A stretch of 64,000 nt of DNA, from IMG/VR virus record IMGVR_UViG_3300037278_000142, positions 62,001 through 126,000 of that record. The stretch is one strand, 5' to 3'. Positions 41,847 to 47,417 of this stretch are shown here, one piece after another. Origin of the DNA: a virus. How positions within the stretch are numbered: position 1 is the first letter of the stretch; the number at the start of each line of letters is the position of its first letter. The notes under the pieces were generated by a model. It was not told where the DNA came from and made no database searches. It was given only the letters and a program-made list of their open reading frames with translations. Made by a program: the position numbers and the translations under genes.

Positions 41847-42103
41847 GCGGTCTCCTGCTCCAACTTCTTTGCGAGGATGTCCATCCACAGCCAATCCATG
41901 GTTGACCGCAACTCAGTATCACCCTCATGGTCAGGGTCGTCGTCCATCATGAACTCATTGTAGACAGGGGCTAGTTCCGCTTGTTCCTCAGGCGTGAACT
42001 TGGCGATGACTTCGCGGGGCATGTCATTGCAGCCATGGTTGCTGTACGTGTCTGCCGCCATGCGAAGCAGCATCGCCGCGAGTTTCTTCTCTGCTGGTTT
42101 CAT
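41843..42103 (-). CDS. Hypothetical protein
   Basis: 86 residues; ATGA overlap with the gene before. KPAEKKLAAMLLRMAADTYSN and FTPEEQAELAPVYNEF, a helical acidic protein. Not recognised. Confidence 0.5.
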   Translation of the reverse strand: MKPAEKKLAAMLLRMAADTYSNHGCNDMPREVIAKFTPEEQAELAPVYNEFMMDDDPDHEGDTELRSTMDWLWMDILAKKLEQETA

Positions 42104-42327
42104 GCGAGTCTCCAATCTTCTCCACGTAGGTGTAGAAGCCACTGAGCTTCCGACAGTTCAGCTTGAATGAGACGGTGGACTTGGGTGGCAGGGCACGCCT
42201 GAGAGTAACCAGAACCAAGGCAGTGGCTCCCGCTGAAACGGGCACCCTCTCTACACTCAGGGCACACGGCCTTCGCCGCTTCCTTCAGGATTTCAATCCG
42301 GGTCTCGTTCCTCTTTTTGAATCTCAT
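42100..42327 (-). CDS. Small zinc-binding protein
   Basis: 75 residues from the ATG at 42327 (ATGA overlap with a 27-codon ORF). KAVCPECREGARFSG, later Cys/His residues, ending in a helical part. Function unknown. Confidence 0.45.
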   Translation of the reverse strand: MRFKKRNETRIEILKEAAKAVCPECREGARFSGSHCLGSGYSQACPATQVHRLIQAELSEAQWLLHLRGEDWRLA

Positions 42328-42407
42328 GACCGCCCCAATCTCTGTTGAAACCACTCCATGAAGTTCCGCCATACGATGACCGGAAGCGGGAGTTGGTCTT
42401 TCTGCAT
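42324..42407 (-). CDS. Possible 27-residue ORF
   Basis: ATG..TGA with exact ATGA overlap to the next gene; LPLPVIVWRNFMEWFQQRLG resembles an amphipathic helix. Ribosome site weak; tentative. Confidence 0.3.
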   Translation of the reverse strand: MQKDQLPLPVIVWRNFMEWFQQRLGRS

Positions 42408-42436
42408 GTGGTTCAGTAAGGCGAAGGGCATAATTT

Positions 42437-42510
42437 TGGTGCTCCCGGCAGGGTTCGAACCCGCGTCTCTTAGGTTAGAGCTAAGGGCACAGCCGCTATA
42501 CCACGGGAGC
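42437..42510 (-). tRNA. Amber suppressor tRNA, anticodon CTA
   Basis: Acceptor GCTCCCG/CGGGAGC, D-stem GGTA/TGCC, perfect 5-bp anticodon stem CTTAG/CTAAG with loop CTCTAAC (anticodon CTA at 42476-42478), T-arm GCGGG with TTCGAAC, discriminator A, encoded CCA. It reads UAG. A single base change from a CTC (Glu) anticodon would produce it; the charged amino acid cannot be read from sequence. A TAG sits in codon 3 of the PTH2 gene at 45128. Confidence 0.85.
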
Positions 42511-42527
42511 TATACAAACAGTATATC

Positions 42528-42707
42528 TTACACTTCTTTGCGTACGTACTCAACTACACGAAAATCAGCACTCTTTGATACCGAGTTGAGCTTAGCTACT
42601 TCTACAGCACGAAGCCGTGCGTCTTCAGACATGCTCGTGAATGGAAGTAGCCGCTGGGGAACCCAATGCGTCCAGTACGGTTCCTTCTCTTCCATGACCA
42701 GAATCAC
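42528..42707 (-). CDS. Hypothetical small protein
   Basis: 59 residues from a GTG at 42707 (AGAGGAAGAA). Content ILVMEEKEPYWTHWVPQ and a helix ARLRAVEVAKLNSV. The longer frame upstream is antisense to a copied Nudix fragment, so it was not used. Confidence 0.45.
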   Translation of the reverse strand: MILVMEEKEPYWTHWVPQRLLPFTSMSEDARLRAVEVAKLNSVSKSADFRVVEYVRKEV

Positions 42708-42719
42708 TTCTTCCTCTTT

Positions 42720-42787
42720 GCTGTTCCTGCTCGGTCGCAAGCCGGTGAGACGCAGTGGCGGTTCATCGGCGGCTTCTCTGAGCCCTA
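42720..42787 (+). repeat. Inverted 68-bp copy of the NadM-Nudix coding segment
   Basis: Plus-strand sequence matches the coding (minus) strand of 25647-25715 at about 67 of 69 positions (one deletion, one substitution). It overlaps the end of the small membrane protein gene. A recombination fossil or remnant of a second Nudix gene. Confidence 0.8.
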
Positions 42788-42957
42788 GCACCCTGAACCA
42801 GAGGCCACAGGATGATGCAGAGGATGAGCATCCCGACACCTTGAAAGAAGTGGTCGGGCAGGTTATCTTCCTTCTCATTGAAGAGTTCGGTGAAGAAGTA
42901 CATCGCACCGGCAAACGCCCAGCAGGTTAAGAAGCCGAAGAAGAAAGGACTGTCCAT
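42763..42957 (-). CDS. Small membrane protein
   Basis: 64 residues from the ATG at 42957 (GAGGATACCA). Two hydrophobic helices (FFFGFLTCWAFAGAMYFF and GVGMLILCIILWPLV) with an acidic loop. Its C-terminal residues come from the copied Nudix fragment. Confidence 0.5.
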   Translation of the reverse strand: MDSPFFFGFLTCWAFAGAMYFFTELFNEKEDNLPDHFFQGVGMLILCIILWPLVQGARAQRSRR

Positions 42958-42981
42958 TGGTATCCTCGTAAACGTGACAAT

Positions 42982-43083
42982 CATAGCGACCTACCGAGTG
43001 CCCCCGGTAAGGGTCGTCCCCCAGATGCACGTGCCCCCACGCTCGGATTTACGGGGCTGCTGTACACACATCAGGTCGCTATG
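42982..43083 (-). ncRNA. Structured leader RNA
   Basis: An 11-bp perfect inverted repeat (CATAGCGACCT at 42982 and AGGTCGCTATG at 43073) closes about 80 nt that holds CGTG-GGGG-CACG, CCGAG/CTCGG and GTGC/GCAC helices. It lies between a phage promoter (43100) and the small membrane protein gene. Regulatory leader or small RNA. Confidence 0.5.
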
Positions 43084-43099
43084 ACTGTGCTCTTCCCAC

Positions 43100-43130
43100 A
43101 GTATACACAGTCGGAAGCGTTTCTGGACAA
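43100..43130 (-). promoter_or_regulatory. Phage promoter (TTGTCC-19-TATACT)
   Basis: TTGTCC with AGAAACG following it, 19 nt spacer, TATACT, then GTGGGA. Drives the structured leader and downstream genes. Confidence 0.65.
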
Positions 43131-43167
43131 CTTTTTTCTTTTATCCCATATAGCGGGTGTTTAGCCG

Positions 43168-43362
43168 CTAATCGTCCCCCATATGGGACATTGCCAGCGG
43201 AACCGGGCACTCGCTGTCATGCTCCATCTTAGATACCGGCTCGTCCCAGTACACCGAGGCCCCGCAGTGGTTGCACTCGTTGTATGTGTTCATGCCGTGA
43301 GTAACGTCGTGAGAGTATGCGGTACGGAGTACCGCTTCTGCGAGTCGCTTAGTTGCTTCCAT
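43168..43362 (-). CDS. Small zinc-binding protein
   Basis: 64 residues from the ATG following a GTG. CNHCGASVYW and HDSECP form a Cys3His site. First gene upstream of the 43100 promoter. Confidence 0.5.
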   Translation of the reverse strand: MEATKRLAEAVLRTAYSHDVTHGMNTYNECNHCGASVYWDEPVSKMEHDSECPVPLAMSHMGDD

Positions 43363-43370
43363 CACCTATG

Positions 43371-43637
43371 TCATAACTGCCTCCATTCAACTACCGGGAT
43401 ACGGTCGATGTGTTGCGTGCCCATCGACTCGTCCCAGTAGAAGGTTCCATCTTCTTCGTCTGGATTCGTGGTAACCATCCAGTAGTTCGGCGGGTCGTAC
43501 TCACTGTGAAAGCTGTACTCAGCCTTACAGATTCGTCCGTCCGCGAGTTTGACTTCCAATACTTCAAAGCCGTAGGTCTCTTGGTAGATGTAGCCGATGA
43601 CCGGGGCTTCGCTGATAGAGTTCCATTCACTCTTCAT
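43371..43637 (-). CDS. DUF551-like small protein
   Basis: 88 residues. EWNSISEAPVIGYIY resembles the W.siseAP.dg opening of DUF551 phage proteins, followed by a beta domain (EVLEVKLADGR, YWMVTTNPDEEDGTFYW). Function of the family unknown. Confidence 0.5.
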   Translation of the reverse strand: MKSEWNSISEAPVIGYIYQETYGFEVLEVKLADGRICKAEYSFHSEYDPPNYWMVTTNPDEEDGTFYWDESMGTQHIDRIPVVEWRQL

Positions 43638-44085
43638 ACTTCGCCTTCAGACGCTCGTACTCGTTACGGTCATGCTCTTCCCTCGCCGCTACAGCACGGG
43701 CAGCTTCTGCTTCCTTCCTAAGCTTCTCAGCAGCAGCCGCAGCCGCCTTGGCTTCCGCTTCGGTGCGGTTGGCGATGGTCTTAGCCTCATCCAGAATTGC
43801 CTGAGCATGTTCCTGAACTGACTCGTCCCAGTACCCGCCTTCCTTGCCGTCCTGTTCGACCCAAACCCCAGCGGGTTCCTTACCGTCAATGAGAAGGGTG
43901 ATGTCGTAGTCGGCTTCACGGGACTCATGCTTCTCGTTGGCCTTGTGCTTGTCTACGATAAACTGGACAGCCTCGCCCCGGTCATCGGTGCAAAGCATGT
44001 CGAATTCGGATGAGTAGGAAGCCATAAAGCATCCACGGCAGTAGTCGGTGTTGCTCGGCTTGTAAGCGATAATCGTGTAGTTCAT
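43627..44085 (-). CDS. Protein with C-terminal coiled coil
   Basis: 152 residues. Globular N-terminal part with CRGCFMASY, then an Ala/Glu/Lys coiled coil ending NEYERLKAKYEE, matching the end of the next gene (DKYEELKAKFE). The pair may be paralogous. Function unknown. Confidence 0.5.
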   Translation of the reverse strand: MNYTIIAYKPSNTDYCRGCFMASYSSEFDMLCTDDRGEAVQFIVDKHKANEKHESREADYDITLLIDGKEPAGVWVEQDGKEGGYWDESVQEHAQAILDEAKTIANRTEAEAKAAAAAAEKLRKEAEAARAVAAREEHDRNEYERLKAKYEE

Positions 44086-44510
44086 TTTTGGTCTCCTTCA
44101 AACTTCGCCTTCAGTTCCTCGTACTTGTCGCGTTCCCACTGAGCCTGACGTTCGGTCTCAGCAGCTTCCTCAGCCATCCGTGCAGCACGACGCTGACGCT
44201 GGGCCTCAGCACGTTCCTCCTGCTTCTCGCGGATGAACTCGTCTAAGTTGTCGATACGGTCGAGCGGGATGTCGATGGAGACGTAGTAATACTCTCCACC
44301 ACCGACGTACTGAGAGCCACTGAGACGGATGCCCGTCTTGGTCATCTCAAACCCGGTGTACTCGTAATCCTTGGCCGGGTTGAAGCCCTCCCTGCGGGTG
44401 TTGTCATCGTGGATGACGTGTGCATCCTGAAGCTTCAAGAACATCGCCTTGGCTACGTGGTAGCACTGGTTGTCGATTGCCTCATGCTGTTGGAAAAGTG
44501 ACTTGCTCAT
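44082..44510 (-). CDS. Protein with C-terminal coiled coil
   Basis: 142 residues. N-terminal domain (YEYTGFEMTKTGIRLSG, YYVSIDIPLDRID) and Arg/Glu/Ala coiled coil. Overlaps its neighbour by 4 nt. Function unknown. Confidence 0.5.
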   Translation of the reverse strand: MSKSLFQQHEAIDNQCYHVAKAMFLKLQDAHVIHDDNTRREGFNPAKDYEYTGFEMTKTGIRLSGSQYVGGGEYYYVSIDIPLDRIDNLDEFIREKQEERAEAQRQRRAARMAEEAAETERQAQWERDKYEELKAKFEGDQK

Positions 44511-44788
44511 ATGCCCTCGCCTTCTGTGTTGGTCTGAAACGGGTAGGTTGCGTCCGTGCCCATGAGAGCACCATTAGCGTCTTCGCAGGAGACCCACTTC
44601 GCCCACGTGGATGGGAGACTGTAGTCCTCAGGATTAGCGTCGGGGTAGCGTTTGAGGAGCTTGGCAATTGCCTCGTTCCGCACAACCACCTTAGACGGGC
44701 GGTTGCCTTCGTGAGACCATACCTTGTAGCCCCACGAGTAGTAGATGGGCAGGTTGCAGTGCATACAAGCGAGGTTAGGCTGCGACAT
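44507..44788 (-). CDS. Hypothetical protein
   Basis: 93 residues from the ATG at 44788 (GGAGG, 6 nt). ACMHCNLPIYYSWG gives a Cys pair; the remainder is mixed. Overlaps the PTH2 gene end by 14 nt. Confidence 0.5.
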   Translation of the reverse strand: MSQPNLACMHCNLPIYYSWGYKVWSHEGNRPSKVVVRNEAIAKLLKRYPDANPEDYSLPSTWAKWVSCEDANGALMGTDATYPFQTNTEGEGI

Positions 44789-45128
44789 CGGAGACCTCCA
44801 GAGTTTCCTGAGGCGTCCAAAGGCGGTAGACTCCCATGGCTCCACGAAGCTTCTTATTGGTAATGGGGTACGTCGCGACTGCGGTCAGGCCGAGGTCGAA
44901 GTCAGGCTCATAGAAAGCCTCACATTCAATGCCATAACGCTGGAGTCGTGCGATGACGGCTTCAAGAGCGTCCTTGTCAGGAACTCCGATGAGCACGAGC
45001 GAAGGGGTTTCGCTGCACCCGTCAAGCCGGGATGCCATCTCGTAGGTGGCGTGGTTAGACTGAACAATAGTTTGGGCAAGGCTGAGGTCCTGCCGGACGA
45101 AGAGGTAGTAGTGATTGACCTAGTGCAT
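44775..45128 (-). CDS. Peptidyl-tRNA hydrolase II-like protein with in-frame amber codon 3
   Basis: The conserved frame begins HYYLFVRQDLSLAQTIVQSN, the PTH2 start (RQDL, Q..., HA), and continues PSLVLIGVPDKDAL to GVYRLW. No ATG, GTG or TTG lies between the amber codon at 45120-45122 and this conserved part. Upstream, in frame, are ATG at 45128, CAC and TAG, with AGGAGA 7 nt before the ATG and a promoter at 45149. A CUA tRNA at 42437 could read the TAG. Otherwise only an internal ATG at 45038, which loses the domain start, remains. Product 117 residues if suppressed. PTH2 frees peptides from stalled tRNAs. Confidence 0.75.
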
Positions 45129-45148
45129 ATGTATTCTCCTAATTGGTT

Positions 45149-45177
45149 ATTGTAGCGTGAAACTTCTATTTATGCAA
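45149..45177 (-). promoter_or_regulatory. Sigma70-like promoter
   Basis: TTGCAT (45172-45177), 17 nt, TACAAT (45149-45154), followed about 20 nt later by AGGAGA and the ATG of the amber-containing PTH2 gene. Confidence 0.6.
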
Positions 45178-45194
45178 CCAAATTCTTTGCATCT

Positions 45195-46085
45195 TCTATG
45201 ACCTTGTACCGTGATTCCGACCCAATGCTCACAGACCACGGGGCTGTCTCTGCCGGTGTGATGCTGCGGCTCGAAAAGGAGGTTCCCGAGCGATGTAATA
45301 TTTGTTCTCATTACGAGAACAATTGTACTTAATATGACAACACAGCGCTGGGGCCGGCTTTTTGAATGCAAAGGGCTGTGTCGCCCAGTTTGATTCCTCT
45401 CGTTCGACCGGGCCATTGGCGTGGCGCAAACCCCCTGCGATTGAGATTCCGGGCAGTAAAAGAACCGGCGTTATATTTGGTTTGAGGAGAACCAAAACCC
45501 GCCCGGAATGTGGTGCGAAGCCGCAAGGTTTCCCTTGTCCCTGAACACCGTTGTCCATGGCCGGTGCCAGTGCAGCGTCTATGCTGCTCGTTCGCATAAC
45601 TTGTGCTGGCGGCTGTCGGACTTGACCCTTATTCCAATCTTCCCTGTCGGGCTCCATGGGGGCGGTTCCTATCATGACCAGCAACTTCGGCTGTGGACGT
45701 TCGATACAGGCTCCCGGACGCGACCGGGACGACCGTTGGCAAACCCTTACGTCCGCTACCCACAGCTAAACATTGGAGCAAAGTGAATTTCTTCACTGAG
45801 GAGTCCCTGCCTCCGCCGACTAATGGCGGGTGTGTCAACTATCACCGCCGAACATTGGGCACCATGCTCTCGCACAGTAGGACTCTTACCCGCCGCTTAT
45901 AAACTCCCAAGGCTATGTGCAACATTGACAGTCCTACGCAAGAGCGGTAGGCTAACGATTCCGCCGACTTACTGCCAGACTAGCATCAAAGCCGAAGTGA
46001 ACTCCGGGTATATGAATGCTAGACCACGGCTTGTAGGTTACCCTACTGGTCATTGCCTTTCGTGCGGGTCAGTCTCCCGCTCATG
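45195..46085 (-). ncRNA. Large structured noncoding RNA (about 0.9 kb)
   Basis: This stretch has a promoter at 46091-46121 and no convincing protein gene. It has many paired elements (minus strand, high to low): GCGGG/CCCGC at 46064-46080; GTAGG-GTAA-CCTAC at 46033; CTAGCAT/ATGCTAG (46016 with 45980); a 15-bp helix with a 3-nt bulge (45930-45944 with 45867-45884); AGTGAA-GAAA-TTCACT at 45782; CTGTGG/CCACAG with GGACG/CGTCC (45760 with 45691); CCCGG/CCGGG at 45713; CAAGG-GAAA-CCTTG at 45524; ATTCCGGGC/GCCCGGAAT (45501 with 45446) enclosing TTTGGTT/AACCAAA; and an 8-bp palindrome at 45302. Several GNRA loops. Size and tRNA/tmRNA context recall the giant phage RNAs GOLLD and ROOL, without identity being shown. 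Confidence 0.7.
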
Positions 46086-46090
46086 TACAT

Positions 46091-46121
46091 AGTATACTGT
46101 AGTCTTTCCGTTTCTGAACAA
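46091..46121 (-). promoter_or_regulatory. Phage promoter for the large RNA (TTGTTC-19-TATACT)
   Basis: TTGTTC (46116-46121) with AGAAACG, 19 nt spacer, TATACT (46091-46096). Transcription would start near 46085-46084. Confidence 0.7.
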
Positions 46122-46128
46122 CTATTTT

Positions 46129-46221
46129 TCACAATCCCACTTTTTTCTTTCGTGGATACTTCCGTCCTATGGTTCTTGTGCCGGGAGGTCTTGCCACGGG
46201 CACTTCATCAAGCTGAGCCAT
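46129..46221 (-). CDS. Small basic peptide on a leaderless transcript
   Basis: 30 codons; the ATG lies 6 nt after a TATACT -10, as in the gene at 27877, so it may be a leaderless message. Peptide ends in a Lys/Arg cluster (RKYPRKKKVG). Short but the promoter-ATG geometry is repeated. Confidence 0.45.
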   Translation of the reverse strand: MAQLDEVPVARPPGTRTIGRKYPRKKKVGL

Positions 46222-46227
46222 ACCCTT

Positions 46228-46258
46228 AGTATACCAGCCGGTACACGTTTCTGGACAA
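46228..46258 (-). promoter_or_regulatory. Phage promoter (TTGTCC-19-TATACT), leaderless start
   Basis: TTGTCC (46253-46258), AGAAACG, 19 nt spacer, TATACT (46228-46233), ATG after 6 nt. Confidence 0.65.
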
Positions 46259-46259
46259 C

Positions 46260-46478
46260 CTATTTAGTTGTATTTTTGTAGGATGCCGGGGAGCAGTCCG
46301 CGTGGAAGCACCAGCCGGTGAGACAGGCCCCGTAAACAATGGGGATGAGAGCCCACAGCTTATGGTCGAACACACCGATTAACAAGCCAGCCACGAGGAC
46401 TAACTCTCCGAAAAGCATAAGAAACATGACAGTTACGCCGAGGGGCGAAAGCGGGGCTTGGTCGTCAGGGATGTCCAT
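46260..46478 (-). CDS. Two-helix membrane protein
   Basis: 72 residues; AAGGAGACCGT before the ATG. Helices VTVMFLMLFGELVLVAGLLIG and LWALIPIVYGACLTGWCF with two Cys near the end. Directly downstream of the tmRNA locus. Function unknown. Confidence 0.5.
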   Translation of the reverse strand: MDIPDDQAPLSPLGVTVMFLMLFGELVLVAGLLIGVFDHKLWALIPIVYGACLTGWCFHADCSPASYKNTTK

Positions 46479-46499
46479 ACGGTCTCCTTAAATTCGGTA

Positions 46500-46522
46500 G
46501 GGGTGAGCCAGTGACTCACCCC
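46500..46522 (-). terminator. Hairpin after tmRNA coding piece
   Basis: GGGGTGAG-7-CTCACCCC, 8 bp, with only a weak T run. It follows the 3' end of the tmRNA coding piece and may be a processing or termination hairpin. Confidence 0.4.
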
Positions 46523-46539
46523 ATCCTCAGATACCTATT

Positions 46540-46895
46540 GATTTACAAGGGAGGTACCCAACCTCGCCTTACGCTGGGTTAAGCAGCGATGGGGAGTGCA
46601 ACATTGCTGTTGGCAGTTATATTGAACACTTTCCCCGTATAACGAACAGGTTTGTGCGAAAGTAAACGAGTTGTAGACCGCATCTCCAGCGTATCCCGTC
46701 GAAGCCGTGACATCCCCACAATTCAGCACACTATTCAGTGACCATCCCTCGTTCTAGCCCGAGATTACAAATGGCCCTTACTCCTATGTGCTGAATGGTG
46801 GAGATGGTGGGAGTCGAACCCACGTCCGAAACATCCTTTGACCGCCTTCATCCCCTTGCGGGGAAAACAACCATGTACTAATAGTACCACGAAGT
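46540..46895 (-). ncRNA. ssrA: Permuted two-piece tmRNA
   Basis: The acceptor piece comes first (46796 to about 46890): it ends GGACGTGGG-TTCGACT-CCCACC with CATCTCC and encoded ACCA at 46796. After a 78-nt gap, the coding piece starts at 46717 with GGGGATG, which pairs with CATCTCC (one G-U), then TCACGGCTTCGACGGGA, the conserved tmRNA 5' region. The tag frame at 46579-46614 reads ANSNVALPIAA followed by TAA, with a GCC resume codon. This order (3' half before 5' half) is that of circularly permuted tmRNAs, whose transcript is cut into two RNAs. It would tag stalled peptides and release ribosomes. Confidence 0.88.
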
Positions 46896-46897
46896 TT

Positions 46898-47401
46898 CTA
46901 AAATGCAACAATCATATTTTTCTCGATGTACGCTGTCCCGAAGACTTCCATGACCTCTGGGAGGTATGTCTTCAGAGGGCGGTTCTCCTGCCAGCCGTTG
47001 CAGGTCTGACCGGGCTCGTCGCCCCGGCCCCGATAGCAGGAGATGAACACGTGAGGAGCATACTCCCGATTGAACCGGGTGAGCGTGCGGACATTGCGGA
47101 GCACGTTGTTGCGGATGTCCGCTTCCTTGATGACGTTCAGGACGTTGCAGAGAGTCGCGGAGTCCACACTAATCCTACCCGTCATGATGTCTTTGATAAG
47201 CCAGATGTTGTGATGAGTGGGGCGATTGAAGGGGTCATACACCAGATTGGTGACGCCCTGTGTGGCGAGGAACCCCGTAGCAGTGTCGTACTTGCCTCCG
47301 CCGAAGTCTAGGTTAGTTGTTCCTCGCTGCCAGACTATAGTCCGCATCGCAGCCGGTACCTGATTCACGCACGTCTTCGCCGATGAGTATTCTTGCTTCA
47401 C
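46898..47401 (-). CDS. SAM-dependent methyltransferase-like protein
   Basis: 167 residues, GTG start. TTNLDFGGGKYDTATGFLA is a motif-I-like Gly-rich loop, VYDPFNRP follows strand 2, and SVDSATLCNVLNVIKEADIRNN fits the motif-IV region; FISCYRGRG then closes a strand. Plausible class I methyltransferase, target unknown. It lies just upstream of the tmRNA acceptor piece. Confidence 0.5.
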   Translation of the reverse strand: MKQEYSSAKTCVNQVPAAMRTIVWQRGTTNLDFGGGKYDTATGFLATQGVTNLVYDPFNRPTHHNIWLIKDIMTGRISVDSATLCNVLNVIKEADIRNNVLRNVRTLTRFNREYAPHVFISCYRGRGDEPGQTCNGWQENRPLKTYLPEVMEVFGTAYIEKNMIVAF

Positions 47402-47417
47402 ACAGGATAATACTGGG

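Noticed and set aside
42708-42914. N-terminal extension of the 59-residue protein
   Set aside because: It is antisense to the copied Nudix fragment and overlaps the membrane protein gene; the GTG at 42707 is better.
45229-45684. 151-codon minus-strand open frame
   Set aside because: It runs through the helices and GNRA hairpins of the large RNA, has no ribosome site, and its sequence shows no protein-like pattern.
46535-46729. 64-codon open frame over the tmRNA coding piece
   Set aside because: It is the tmRNA itself in another frame; the conserved tmRNA sequence explains it.
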